45,377 bases of DNA from an uncultured Clostridia bacterium (lineage in GTDB: Bacteria; Bacillota; Clostridia; TANB77; CAG-508): NCBI GenBank assembly GCA_944392945.1, contig CALXYJ010000011.1, forward strand, positions 1 to 45,377, in the 5' to 3' direction. The notes beneath the pieces were generated by a model. The model did no database searches. It saw nothing but the letters and a program-made list of their open reading frames with translations, and was not told the origin of the DNA. The position numbers were made by a program, and so were the translations under genes. Positions 6,308-15,230 of this stretch are shown here, piece after piece. Position 1 is the stretch's first letter; each line of letters opens with the position of its first letter.

Positions 6308-7943
6308 TACAAAAGCCTATATAGAAAATTACATAAAGATTAGAAATAAGAAAAACAATATAGTGCCACTTGTATTAAATGAACCACAGCTTAAATATTA
6401 CAATGTAATAAAAGAAATGTATCAACAAAGAAAGCCTATTAGAATAATAATACTAAAAGCAAGACAAATGGGATTTAGTACAGAAACAGAAGCAATAATA
6501 TTTAAGAATGTAGTTACTCATCACAACTATAATGCAGGTATAGTAGCACATAAAGAAGATTCTACAACAAACTTATTCAATATGAGTAAAAGAATGTTAG
6601 AATATTTACCAGAAGATATTAAACCAGAACAGAAGAAATCTAATGCAAAGGAACTAGTATTTAATAATGACCAAGGGACAGGCCTAGACAGTAGAATAAA
6701 ATGTATGACAGCTGGAGGAAAAGGAATAGGACGTTCTGATACGTTTACAGCATTACACTTATCAGAATTAGCATTCTGGGAAGGCGATAAGAAAGCTACG
6801 ATGACGGGTTTATTACAAGCCGTTCCTAATACTCCAGATAGTATGATAATAATAGAAAGTACAGCAAATGGTTATGAATATTTTAAAGAAATGTGGGATA
6901 GAGCAGTTGCCGGTGAAAGCGACTTCTATCCTCTTTTTATTGGTTGGAATGAACTACAAGAATATAGTATGCCTTACACAGGATTTGATTTAACACAAGA
7001 AGAAAGAGAATTAAAAGAAAAGTATAATTTGACTTTAGACCAATTAACATGGCGTAGATGGTGCATACAAAATAACTGTTCAGGTGATATTAATCAATTT
7101 AAACAAGAATATCCAATATGCCCAGAAGAAGCATTCCTAAGTACAGGTAATTGTTATTTTAATAAAGAAAATATAATAAACAGAATAAATACAGCACCAG
7201 AGCCAACAGTAAGAGGTAAATTTACTTGTTACTATGATGGAATAAGGATAAGAAATCAAAAGTTTTTAGAACAAGAAGAGGGGAATATCAAGATATATGA
7301 ATATCCAGAAAAAAGAGTACCTTATGTTCTAGGAGGAGATACAGCAGGGGAAGGTTCAGATTACTTTACAGCACATGTAATTAATAATATTACAGGTAAG
7401 CAGGTAGCAGTATTAAAACAACAATATAACGAAATAGAATACGTTAAACAAGTTTATTGTTTAGGAATGTTCTATAATTGTGCATTAGTAGGATTAGAAA
7501 ATAATTTTTCAACATATCCTACACAGAAATTAGCAGAACTTAATTATCCTAATCAATTTGTTAGAAAGAAAGAAGATCAATATAATAATAAATATGAAAA
7601 GAGCTATGGATTTAAGACAACAAGCATTACAAGACCATATATCTTAGGGCTATTACAAGAAATAGTACACGATAATATAGATGCAATACAAGATAAAGAT
7701 ACATTACGAGAGATGTTAACGTTTATAGTAAATGACAAAGGTAGAGCAGAAGCAGAAGAGGGATATCACGATGATTTAGTTATGGCATTAGCAATCTCAT
7801 ATTACATAAGAGGACAACAAGATTATAAGAAATCAGAAAGAGACAAAAAATATAGAGATATACAAGAACAAATAGACAAGGTATTTGGAGAAGATATAAA
7901 TAAAATTGAAGGGGACTATGGAGATGACATAGTTCCTTTTTAG
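6297..7943 (+). CDS. terL: Terminase large subunit
   Basis: Packaging ATPase and nuclease, 548 residues from ATG 6297; the nearby TTG 6288 is less likely because GAGGGAG fits the ATG better. The Walker-A-like motif KARQMGFST is at about residues 54-62, the Walker B region at HLSELAFWE, and the coupling motif at IIIESTANG. The C-terminal RNase-H-like nuclease has GGDTAGEGSDYF (first acidic residue) and HDDLVMALAISYY (last acidic residues). It is full length and ordered terS-terL-portal as in tailed phages. Confidence 0.95.
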   Translation: MSINTKAYIENYIKIRNKKNNIVPLVLNEPQLKYYNVIKEMYQQRKPIRIIILKARQMGFSTETEAIIFKNVVTHHNYNAGIVAHKEDSTTNLFNMSKRMLEYLPEDIKPEQKKSNAKELVFNNDQGTGLDSRIKCMTAGGKGIGRSDTFTALHLSELAFWEGDKKATMTGLLQAVPNTPDSMIIIESTANGYEYFKEMWDRAVAGESDFYPLFIGWNELQEYSMPYTGFDLTQEERELKEKYNLTLDQLTWRRWCIQNNCSGDINQFKQEYPICPEEAFLSTGNCYFNKENIINRINTAPEPTVRGKFTCYYDGIRIRNQKFLEQEEGNIKIYEYPEKRVPYVLGGDTAGEGSDYFTAHVINNITGKQVAVLKQQYNEIEYVKQVYCLGMFYNCALVGLENNFSTYPTQKLAELNYPNQFVRKKEDQYNNKYEKSYGFKTTSITRPYILGLLQEIVHDNIDAIQDKDTLREMLTFIVNDKGRAEAEEGYHDDLVMALAISYYIRGQQDYKKSERDKKYRDIQEQIDKVFGEDINKIEGDYGDDIVPF

Positions 7944-7956
7944 TTGGAGGTAGATT

Positions 7957-8208
7957 ATGGAACTTATATATACAATTATATCAATTTTATGTTTATGTTT
8001 TGGATTTTATGCAGGATACAAGCTAGGCAAAGATAAAGAGCTACCTAAAGTACCAAAAGCAGTAACACATCCAATTAAAACGATTAATGAAAACATAGAG
8101 AACAATAGAGCAGAAAGGGCAGAAGACGAAAGGATACAAGAATTACAAAATGATTTAGCTGAGTTAGATGCATACGATGGTGGTTTAGGAGTACCAGAAA
8201 GGAGATAG
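7957..8208 (+). CDS. Small membrane protein between terL and portal, 83 aa
   Basis: GGAGG at 7945-7949 precedes ATG 7957. Residues 4-25 form one membrane helix (IYTIISILCLCFGFYAGYKLG), followed by a polar helical tail. Similar small proteins occur here in some Firmicutes phages, with no known role. The spacing (13 bp after terL, 3 bp before the portal gene) supports co-translation with the packaging genes. Confidence 0.65.
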   Translation: MELIYTIISILCLCFGFYAGYKLGKDKELPKVPKAVTHPIKTINENIENNRAERAEDERIQELQNDLAELDAYDGGLGVPERR

Positions 8209-8211
8209 CAG

Positions 8212-9957
8212 ATGAAGAAACGTAAAGAAACAAGCATAACTACAGTATGGCAGGAATACGAGCGTGGTAAAGATTATAATTATCAACAACAATTGTATGA
8301 AAAGAGTAAGAGAAATTATAACTTTTATCACGGTAAACAATGGGAAGGTGCTAAGCTTTCTGGAATACAACCCATAACATTAAACATGATTAAGTCTATA
8401 TGTAAATATAAGGTTGGTGTAGTAAAGACTAATACATATCAAATCTATTTCAATTCAGATACATATAAAGACCAGAAAGAACGTGAACATTTAAAAGATA
8501 TATGCGATATGCTTAATAGATATGCTAATAGAATTTGGGAGAAGTCAAAAGTAAATAAATTAATAAGAAGTTGTATCAATGATGCCTGTATCGATGGAGA
8601 GGGTATCATTTATTTTTATGCAGACCCAGATGAGAATAATAATTCTATTTATTGTGAGCAAATAGATAAAACAAATATCTATTATGGTAATGAGAATGAA
8701 GATGATATACAAAAGCAACCATATATAATCATATCTTTTAGACGTACTGTAGAAGAAGTAAAAGAAGAGGCTAGAAAGAATGGAATAAGTGAAAAAGAAA
8801 TAGAACTAATAACAGAAGACCAGGACATTGAAGAACAATCAGGAAGAGATTTAAGAACTACAGAAATAGTTCCAATGTGTCTAGAATTGTTAAAGTTATA
8901 TAAAGGCAAAGATGGTAAAATATGGGCTAAAAAATGTACTAGATTAGCAACTGTAATGAAAGATAGTTGTCTAGAAATAGATAGATATCCAGTAGCACAT
9001 ATAATTTGGGAAAGAGTAAAGGGAAGTGCTAGAGGACAAGGAGAGGTAGAAACATTAATACCTAATCAAATAGAAATTAATAAAACAGCTACAAGAAGAG
9101 CTTTAGCAGTTAAAATGGTAGCTTTCCCTAAATTAGTTGCAAATACTAAATATATTGCTAATACAAAAGAATTAAATAAGCTTGGTACAACTATAGAAAT
9201 AAATGAACTAAATGCAGATGATGTCAATAAAGTAGTTAATTATCTAAAACCAGCAAGCATCAGTTCAGATGCATATCAGCTACAAAAGGAACTACAAGAA
9301 GAAACGCAAAACTTAGCAGGTGCAAGTGATACAGTTACTGGTAATGTAGACCCTACACAAGCTAGTGGTAAATCTATATTAGCAGTGCAACAAGCATCAC
9401 AACAGCCAATAAATGAGCAAGTAGAAGCATACAAGGATTTTATAGAAGATATAGCTCTTATATGGTATGCAATGCTTAAAGCAAATAGTGTTAAAGGTAT
9501 TGAACTAGTAAGAGAAAAGAAAGACTATATGAATAATACAACAACAGATCAAACATACAAGATGAGTTATAAAGAACTTAACAAATATGATTTAGATATA
9601 AAGATAGAAACAACACCAAAGTCACCATTTGATAAATATGCAATGGAGATGTCTTTGGAAAATCTATTAACTGCTGGACAAATAAACTTTGAAGAGTTTG
9701 TTAATGCATTGCCACAAGATTCAGCAATGCCAAAAGCAGAATTAAAACAAATACTAAAAGAAAGAGAAGAGAAAGAACAAATCTTCAATCAAATAGAGAA
9801 AGCAGGAAATGCATTGAATAGTGCTATGCAAGCAGTTATGCAAGAGCAAGAAATGAATAATGTTGAGCGAACAGGTGTTACGCCAGAAGAGGCAAACATT
9901 GTGAATAATGCAAATAATACAAATGTTAATACACAACAAGTACCAGTTAATCAATAG
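8212..9957 (+). CDS. Portal protein
   Basis: The 581-residue protein has portal-family features. The N-terminal wing includes NYNFYHGKQWEGAKLSG and LNMIKSICKYKVGVV. The centre includes GEGIIYFYADPDENN, PVAHIIWERVKGSARGQGEVETLIPNQIEINKT (portal stem entry), then AGASDTVTGNVDPTQASGKSILAVQQASQQP. It forms the dodecameric DNA gate at the capsid vertex and the docking site for terminase. The acidic/Asn-rich C-terminus is typical. The stop codon lies inside a terminator stem. Confidence 0.92.
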   Translation: MKKRKETSITTVWQEYERGKDYNYQQQLYEKSKRNYNFYHGKQWEGAKLSGIQPITLNMIKSICKYKVGVVKTNTYQIYFNSDTYKDQKEREHLKDICDMLNRYANRIWEKSKVNKLIRSCINDACIDGEGIIYFYADPDENNNSIYCEQIDKTNIYYGNENEDDIQKQPYIIISFRRTVEEVKEEARKNGISEKEIELITEDQDIEEQSGRDLRTTEIVPMCLELLKLYKGKDGKIWAKKCTRLATVMKDSCLEIDRYPVAHIIWERVKGSARGQGEVETLIPNQIEINKTATRRALAVKMVAFPKLVANTKYIANTKELNKLGTTIEINELNADDVNKVVNYLKPASISSDAYQLQKELQEETQNLAGASDTVTGNVDPTQASGKSILAVQQASQQPINEQVEAYKDFIEDIALIWYAMLKANSVKGIELVREKKDYMNNTTTDQTYKMSYKELNKYDLDIKIETTPKSPFDKYAMEMSLENLLTAGQINFEEFVNALPQDSAMPKAELKQILKEREEKEQIFNQIEKAGNALNSAMQAVMQEQEMNNVERTGVTPEEANIVNNANNTNVNTQQVPVNQ

Positions 9958-9984
9958 GCAGTCAAAAAGGCTGTCTATTTTTTA
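9954..9984 (+). terminator. Rho-independent terminator ending the portal gene, abutting tRNA-Trp
   Basis: ATAGGCAG (9954-9961, containing the portal stop codon) pairs with CTGTCTAT (9971-9978), including one G-U pair. A U run at 9978-9983 follows. Two nt then separate it from the tRNA. Confidence 0.75.
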
Positions 9985-9985
9985 T

Positions 9986-10059
9986 GCAAGTTTAGTGTAA
10001 TGGTAGCACAATAGTCTCCAAAACTATTAGTAGTAGTTCAAATCTATTAACTTGTGCCA
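9986..10059 (+). tRNA. tRNA-Trp (CCA)
   Basis: Acceptor GCAAGTT pairs with AACTTGT (G-U first pair). The D arm is GTGT/GCAC, anticodon stem ATAGT/ACTAT with loop CTCCAAA (anticodon CCA), and T arm AGTAG-TTCAAAT-CTATT with one G-U. Discriminator G and CCA are encoded, 74 nt in all. It is embedded in the head gene cluster between portal and scaffold. Confidence 0.88.
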
Positions 10060-10060
10060 T

Positions 10061-10180
10061 AGTCGACGGACTTAAAACGGGAGGCACATATGCCGGAATA
10101 AACAAAAATATGAAATTAATAGTCGACGGACTTTAAATGGGAGGTAACATATGCCGGAAGCAAACAAAGATATGAACGAT
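10061..10180 (+). repeat. Tandem duplication of the scaffold-gene translation start
   Basis: Two ~60-bp copies (10061-10120 and 10121-10180) share AGTCGACGGACTT, GGGAGG and ATATGCCGGAA. The first copy encodes only M-P-E-stop (ATG 10090). The second opens the scaffold gene (ATG 10151). The region is visibly more GC-rich than its surroundings. Both copies keep a full ribosome-binding site. Confidence 0.8.
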
Positions 10181-10999
10181 TTAGAGGAAGAAGTATTCGT
10201 AAATCCAGAGGACACATCAAATAATGCAGAAAATGTAAATGATGTTCAAGACGATAACAATACACAAGAAGAACCTAAAGATGAAAAGACTTACACACAA
10301 GATGATTTAGATAGAATTGTAAGTCAAAAAACAGCTAAACTTGAAAGAAAATATCGCAAAGAAGAGGAAAGCAGATTAAGTAAATCTAAGCAATTAGAGG
10401 ATACTTTAAGAGCTGGATTGGGACTAAGCGATGATGATGATGTTTTGAGTAAAGTAAAAGATTTTTACAAAGAGCAAGGAATAGATATTCCAGATATCAG
10501 TACAGAGAATAATCGTGATGCAGAGATCCTAGGTAAAGCAGATGCCAATGAAATTATTGATATGTACGATGACAAGGATATCGAGGCTAGAGCAAATGAG
10601 CTAGCAATTAAACAAAAGAGGGGAAAAACTACCGCACGTGAAAATGCGGAGTTTTTTAGGTTAGGGGAATATTTAACCGCAAAATTAGAAGAAAAAGAAT
10701 TAAAAGAAAGTGGAGTAGACACAAAAATATTACATGATGAGGAGTTTAAGGCGTTTGCTAATAATTTCAAAACTGGAACAAAAATAAGCGAAGTCTACAA
10801 GATGTGGAAGAAGTTAAATGGAGAAAAAGAAGAGGAACCAAAGAAACCAGCATCTACAGGAAGTTCACAATCTACAGTTCCAGATAGCAAAATTAAAGAT
10901 ATATATACATCAGAAGAAATAGATAAATTAACTAGCAAAGACTTAGATAATCCTACTATTTTCAAGCGTGTAATGGAAAGTCTAAAACACTTGAAATAG
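10151..10999 (+). CDS. Capsid scaffolding protein (DUF4355-like)
   Basis: The 282-residue protein has an acidic, Asn/Glu-rich N-terminus (residues ~1-50) and TYTQDDLDRIVSQKTAKLERKYRKEEES, typical of DUF4355-type phage scaffolds. A long helical centre follows, and a short basic/polar C-terminus (ERVMESLKHLK-like end) would contact coat protein. It lies directly before the major capsid gene, as scaffolds do. It helps assemble the procapsid and then leaves or is degraded. Ribosome-binding site GGGAGG. Confidence 0.8.
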   Translation: MPEANKDMNDLEEEVFVNPEDTSNNAENVNDVQDDNNTQEEPKDEKTYTQDDLDRIVSQKTAKLERKYRKEEESRLSKSKQLEDTLRAGLGLSDDDDVLSKVKDFYKEQGIDIPDISTENNRDAEILGKADANEIIDMYDDKDIEARANELAIKQKRGKTTARENAEFFRLGEYLTAKLEEKELKESGVDTKILHDEEFKAFANNFKTGTKISEVYKMWKKLNGEKEEEPKKPASTGSSQSTVPDSKIKDIYTSEEIDKLTSKDLDNPTIFKRVMESLKHLK

Positions 11000-11016
11000 A
11001 AAGGAGAAAAATATAA

Positions 11017-11838
11017 ATGAGTTACGCAAATTTTAAACCAGTTGTATGGTCAAAATACATACAATTAGAATTACCAAAATTCACAGTATTCAAACAAGAT
11101 TGTGATTACAAGTTCGATGGAGAAGCAGGTCAAGGAAAAAGAGTAAAAATACAAAATTCTGGAAGACCAACTATCAAAAAATATGTACCTGGTAAAGATA
11201 TAGATGCACCAGAAAAAGTTGACGGTACATCTGCTTACTTAGATATTGATCAATATGATTATTTCAATTATGGAATTGATGATATTGATAAAGCTCAAGC
11301 TCAAGAAGGTGTAATGGAAGCATTACAAACAGAGACAACAAGAGCTTTAGCAGAACAAGAAGATATATTCTGTGCTACACAAATGGCAAAAAATGCAGGA
11401 TATAAAACAACATCAAAAACTATTTCTGATGCAGAGACTGCAAAGAAAGAAGTAGATGATTTATTTGTTAAACTATGGAATAATGGAGTTAGTACAAAAG
11501 ATGATGTAACAATGTATTTAACGCCTTGGTTCTATATGTTATTTCAAAATAAATTAATAGAGCTAAAAACCAATAACGATGATTTAATTGCAAAAGGTGT
11601 ATTAGGATTATATAACAATGCAAAAATCAAAATGACCAATAATGCTTATAATGATGGAACAGATGATTATATTATCTTAAAAACATCTAAAGCATTTGCA
11701 TATTGTAATGGTATTGACAAATTAAAACCATATGAACCTGAAAAAGGCTTCGCAGAAGCTATAAAAGGTTTAAATACATACGGTGGTAAAATGGTAAGAC
11801 CAAAAGAATGTGCTGTATTAAGATGTCATCAAGCTTAA
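11017..11838 (+). CDS. Major capsid protein
   Basis: The 273-residue protein begins SYANFKPVVWSKYIQLELPKFTVF, then GKRVKIQNSGRPTIKKYVPGKDI and LDIDQYDYFNYGIDDIDKAQAQ. These are features of HK97-fold coat proteins of Clostridia phages (N-arm, E-loop-like strand, DxxD helix). The segment DVTMYLTPWFYMLFQNKL and the C-terminal GGKMVRPKECAVLRCHQA complete the fold. Strong AAAGGAG. It follows the scaffold gene by 17 bp. Confidence 0.88.
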   Translation: MSYANFKPVVWSKYIQLELPKFTVFKQDCDYKFDGEAGQGKRVKIQNSGRPTIKKYVPGKDIDAPEKVDGTSAYLDIDQYDYFNYGIDDIDKAQAQEGVMEALQTETTRALAEQEDIFCATQMAKNAGYKTTSKTISDAETAKKEVDDLFVKLWNNGVSTKDDVTMYLTPWFYMLFQNKLIELKTNNDDLIAKGVLGLYNNAKIKMTNNAYNDGTDDYIILKTSKAFAYCNGIDKLKPYEPEKGFAEAIKGLNTYGGKMVRPKECAVLRCHQA

Positions 11839-11875
11839 TGTAAATAAAATATAAAAGAAAGGGAGTGCTATGTAA

Positions 11876-12235
11876 ATGGCAGTAGCAGAAATAACAAATG
11901 TTGATTTAGCAAGAAATGAAGCTAAGGAATTAGTTAATGCAGTTGCAGTTGATGGAACTGATGGTGCTAGAGTAGATTACACTAATAGAAGTGATGGAAG
12001 AATATTATTACTATTAACTAATGGTAATGCATCTTCTGCACAAAAAGCTACTATAGTACAAGGTAATTCTTTACAAGGAGTAGAAGACTTAGAAATATCT
12101 ATCCCAGCTAATAAAACTTATGCAATAGTAGTAGAATCTGGTAAGTTTATGAATGTATCTGGGGACAATAAAGGATATGTAATTATAAAAGGAGAATCAA
12201 CAGATATAAAAGTACAAGCTGTTGAATTACCTTAA
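11876..12235 (+). CDS. Capsid decoration/cement-like protein, 119 aa
   Basis: A beta-rich 119-residue protein (GRILLLLTNGNASSAQKATIVQG, LEISIPANKTYAIVVESGKFMNVSG, KGYVIIKGESTDIKVQAVEL) sits directly after the coat gene and before a strong terminator. This is the usual place for a decoration or head-fibre protein. The regular strand pattern suggests a jelly-roll-like fold. No sequence family is recognised; function is from position. Confidence 0.6.
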   Translation: MAVAEITNVDLARNEAKELVNAVAVDGTDGARVDYTNRSDGRILLLLTNGNASSAQKATIVQGNSLQGVEDLEISIPANKTYAIVVESGKFMNVSGDNKGYVIIKGESTDIKVQAVELP

Positions 12236-12238
12236 TTT

Positions 12239-12264
12239 TAGAGGGAATATTCCCTCTATTTTTT
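12239..12264 (+). terminator. Strong rho-independent terminator after the coat/decoration genes
   Basis: TAGAGGGAAT/ATTCCCTCTA (12239-12258) is a perfect 20-bp inverted repeat followed by a U run to 12264. It closes the highly expressed coat segment. Confidence 0.85.
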
Positions 12265-12268
12265 ATAT

Positions 12269-12308
12269 CAAGTTAAAGGATTAGGCAGTTCGACTCTGCC
12301 AGACTTGG
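12269..12308 (+). ncRNA. tRNA-like minihelix (acceptor plus T arm only)
   Basis: CAAGTT (12269-12274) pairs with GACTTG (12302-12307). GGCAG-TTCGACT-CTGCC (12284-12300) is a perfect T arm with a canonical T-loop. Only nine bases (AAAGGATTA) stand where the D and anticodon arms should be. No CCA is encoded: the 3' strand runs into the GGGAGG ribosome-binding site of the next gene. The 5' strand matches the tRNA-Trp acceptor (CAAGTT). It may be a deleted tRNA or a retained RNA processing element. Confidence 0.65.
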
Positions 12309-12321
12309 GAGGAATGAAAAT

Positions 12322-12936
12322 ATGACGTATGGAGAATGCAAAAAGCAAATATTAGCACTTATAGAAGAATATGCACCTAATATAGCTAATTATACAGAAG
12401 ATGAAGATATTTCTACTAGATTACCTTTTTTAATAGATTTAGCCAATCAAGAATTAGCACAAACTAAAAAGATAATAGCAACTAAAATTTATGCAGAGAT
12501 AGCTGACGAAAATAAACAAGATAAATTTACTTCTTATACATTACCAAGTGATTTATATCAGATAAGAAATGTATATTTATTAGATACTAATAATAAAAAA
12601 GGTAATTCAGACTATTATTTAATGGGTAAAAATAAAATATACATAAATGATAATAATCCAGGGCAAACAGTAGTAGAGTATTATAAATACCCAACTACAA
12701 TAAATGAGAAAACAAAGGATAGTTTCTATTTAGAAATAGATCAAGATGCACAAAGTGTTTTACCATATAAAGTAGCAAATGATTTATTAGTAACAGACCC
12801 AAGTGCGGACTATACAGCATTTGCAACGGAATATCAAAGAAAATTACAGTTGCTAGATACAAGAAAGAATATTCCAACAGTTAATTTAAAAGAGTACGAT
12901 TTAAGCGAAAATGGAAATGAATATGATATTTTATAG
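12322..12936 (+). CDS. Head-tail connector / head completion protein
   Basis: The 204-residue protein starts MTYGECKKQILALIEEYAP and has RLPFLIDLANQELAQTKKI, SYTLPSDLYQIRNVYL and VVEYYKYPTTI. It ends with a helical stretch (YKVANDLLVTDPSADYTAFATEYQRKLQLLDT). This helical-beta-helical build and its position between coat and gp10-like genes match podovirus adaptor proteins (P22 gp4 position) that bind the portal. The fold assignment is inferred. Ribosome-binding site GGGAGG overlaps the upstream tRNA-like element. Confidence 0.65.
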   Translation: MTYGECKKQILALIEEYAPNIANYTEDEDISTRLPFLIDLANQELAQTKKIIATKIYAEIADENKQDKFTSYTLPSDLYQIRNVYLLDTNNKKGNSDYYLMGKNKIYINDNNPGQTVVEYYKYPTTINEKTKDSFYLEIDQDAQSVLPYKVANDLLVTDPSADYTAFATEYQRKLQLLDTRKNIPTVNLKEYDLSENGNEYDIL

Positions 12937-12947
12937 GAGGAAAAGAT

Positions 12948-14771
12948 ATGGCAACAGGAATAAAACGTATTTACACTGATTTTAAAGGTGTTGATTTTTT
13001 AGAAGAGCCTAGTTTAGTTGATATAACAAGGAGCCCTGATGCCTTAAATGTTTGGAAAAATTATAAAGATACACAAGGAGCTTGTATAGAAACAAGACCA
13101 GGATATAGAAAACTAGCACAAATAGGAACATCAGCAATTTATGGAATATTTATATTTAGCACATCAATTGCTATAGTACATTCAGGAAATAAACTATATG
13201 AATGGAATAATTTCCCTAATGAGCCAGATACTGATAATTTAGTAGAGATATATTCTGACATGAATAATAGAAGATCATATTATAATAAAGTAGATGAAAA
13301 ACTTTATATAAATGACGGAAAAACATATTTAGTTTATTATAATCATGTATGTAAGAAAGTAGTGAATGATGATCCTTTTATTCCAACAACAACAATAAGT
13401 AGAACAGCAGGAAATATAGGTGGAGGAGAAACATTACAAGATGTAAATGTACTAACGCCAAAAAGGACTAATTCGTTTTGTGCAGATGGAGAAAACAAAG
13501 TTTTTTATCTTGATACAACTGAGATAGATACAGAGGAAGTAACAGCGAAAGTAAATGATATAGAAATGACAGAAAATACAGATTTTATAGTAGATAGAGT
13601 AGCAGGAAAAGTTACTTTTAATCAAACTCCTGCAGAGCCAAATTTAAGTGGAGAAGATAATATATTTATAACTTTTTCTAAAACAATAGAAGGTTATGCA
13701 GAGAGAATAAATAAGTGTACCCAAGCATTACTATTTGATAATAGATTATTTTTTGCAGGGAATCCAGATTATCCTAATGCTGTATTTCATTCAGAATTAA
13801 ACAATCCTCAATACATATCAGACTTAAATTACTATGAAGATGGAGCCGGAGATTCAAGAATAACAGGTATGACAGTAGGAAATAATATTTTGTGGGTATT
13901 TAAAAATCTCGACCAGAATAATGCCAATGTATTTTATCATGAGCCAACACTAGATACAGAAGCAGGTAAGATATATCCAAGCAAACAAGGAAATGTAAGT
14001 ATAGGTTGTTATGCCGGAAGTACAAATTTTCAAGACGATATTGTATATTTAAGCAGATATGGACTAGAAGGTGTAACAACGGAAAAGATAGATAGTAGAC
14101 AGGTAGTTGCACATAGAAGTACATTAGTGGATGTTAAGATGACAAATGAAAGTGGATATGAAGATGCTTGTATGGTTGTATGGAAAGGTTACTTAGCAGT
14201 TTTGGTAGATGGAAGAATATATCTAGCAGATAGTAGACAAAAATATGCAAGTTTAAACAGTTTTGAATACGAATGGTTTTATTGGGATATAAGCAATTCA
14301 AAGCCTAATATATTAAAAGAATATGATGATGAATTATATATAGGAGCCAAAGATGGCTCTATTTTTATTATTGAAGGAACAAATGATAATGGCGAAACAA
14401 TATTAAGTTATTGGACAACACCAATGGATAACTTTGGGTATGATAATCAATTAAAAACAACAAATAAACGTGGTGGAATAACTAAGTTAAAGACAATACA
14501 AAATGGAAGAATAAAAATAGCAAGAAGAACTGACAAATCAGAAGAGTATAAATATACCACAGAAAAATCAGCAAATGGTTTTAAATTTGATAATATTAAT
14601 TTTGCTAATTTTAGTTTTGTAACGACAAATAAATCTTACATGATTTATAAAATTAAAGAGAAAAAAATAAATGAGTTATCTTTGAAATTTTATAGTGATG
14701 AAAAAGATAAACCATTTGGTATATATAGTGCAACTATAGAAGCTTTTATAGGAGGATATATAAAGAAATGA
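12948..14771 (+). CDS. P22 gp10-like tail hub / DNA-stabilisation protein
   Basis: The 607-residue protein opens with TDFKGVDFLEEPSLVDITRSPDALNVWKN and RPGYRKLAQI, then repeated blades ending in motifs such as IYGIFIF, KLYEWNN, KLYINDGKTYLVYYN, RLFFAGNPDYPNAVFHS, VFKNLDQNNANVFYHEP, DDIVYLSRYGLEGV, KGYLAVLVDGRIYLADSRQ and GAKDGSIFIIEG. This is the beta-propeller-like pattern of packaged-DNA stabilisation (gp10-like) proteins that plug the portal in short-tailed phages. Position after the connector fits. AGGAGG precedes ATG. Confidence 0.75.
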   Translation: MATGIKRIYTDFKGVDFLEEPSLVDITRSPDALNVWKNYKDTQGACIETRPGYRKLAQIGTSAIYGIFIFSTSIAIVHSGNKLYEWNNFPNEPDTDNLVEIYSDMNNRRSYYNKVDEKLYINDGKTYLVYYNHVCKKVVNDDPFIPTTTISRTAGNIGGGETLQDVNVLTPKRTNSFCADGENKVFYLDTTEIDTEEVTAKVNDIEMTENTDFIVDRVAGKVTFNQTPAEPNLSGEDNIFITFSKTIEGYAERINKCTQALLFDNRLFFAGNPDYPNAVFHSELNNPQYISDLNYYEDGAGDSRITGMTVGNNILWVFKNLDQNNANVFYHEPTLDTEAGKIYPSKQGNVSIGCYAGSTNFQDDIVYLSRYGLEGVTTEKIDSRQVVAHRSTLVDVKMTNESGYEDACMVVWKGYLAVLVDGRIYLADSRQKYASLNSFEYEWFYWDISNSKPNILKEYDDELYIGAKDGSIFIIEGTNDNGETILSYWTTPMDNFGYDNQLKTTNKRGGITKLKTIQNGRIKIARRTDKSEEYKYTTEKSANGFKFDNINFANFSFVTTNKSYMIYKIKEKKINELSLKFYSDEKDKPFGIYSATIEAFIGGYIKK

Positions 14772-14781
14772 GGTGTAATAA

Positions 14782-15210
14782 ATGAGTTTACCAGAATGTA
14801 CAGTTGAAACTAATAATGTACAAAACTTAGCTGATTCTCCAACACAATCTGCAGAAGAATTGAAGAAAGTTTTTGATAAGGCTGGAGATGATATAAAGAA
14901 ATATATAAATGATAGCTTATTACCAGCAATAAGCAAAGATATTACAGACGGAAAAACTGAAACACAAAAGTTAATTTTAAAAACATATAAATATAATGTA
15001 ACAACATTAGCAGAAATATCGTCAACAGAAGACTATACAATTCCATCAACGTATAAAGTTAATACACATGGATTAGATGTATATTTTGAAGGAACTTTAT
15101 TAGCATTAAATGAAAATTATACAGAAAGAGGAACAGGAGACAGCAATAAAATAAGATTTAATTTTACAGTACCAAAAAATAGTTTATTAACATTTATAAT
15201 AAGAAAATAA
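14782..15210 (+). CDS. Small virion/tail protein with fibre-like C-terminal domain, 142 aa
   Basis: Residues 1-60 are helical (DSPTQSAEELKKVFDKAGDDIKKYIND). The C-terminal ~60 residues (LDVYFEGTLLALNENYTE, then FTVPKNSLLTFIIRK) share a pattern with the C-terminus of the collagen-like fibre protein at 23379-24188 (LSIYFEGCKLIKDENYIE, PAQSNIEIIIRK). Such a domain often caps phage fibres and baseplate proteins. It lies between the tail hub and the ejection genes. Role inferred as a minor tail protein. Confidence 0.55.
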   Translation: MSLPECTVETNNVQNLADSPTQSAEELKKVFDKAGDDIKKYINDSLLPAISKDITDGKTETQKLILKTYKYNVTTLAEISSTEDYTIPSTYKVNTHGLDVYFEGTLLALNENYTERGTGDSNKIRFNFTVPKNSLLTFIIRK

Positions 15211-15230
15211 GCAGAAAGTAGGTGAAGAAC

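Noticed and set aside
8007..8237. Leftward reading frames inside phage genes (for example 8237-8007, 18928-18659, 16981-16742)
   Set aside because: They have no ribosome-binding sites, run opposite clear genes and have odd Ser/Leu/Phe composition typical of antisense frames of A-rich genes.
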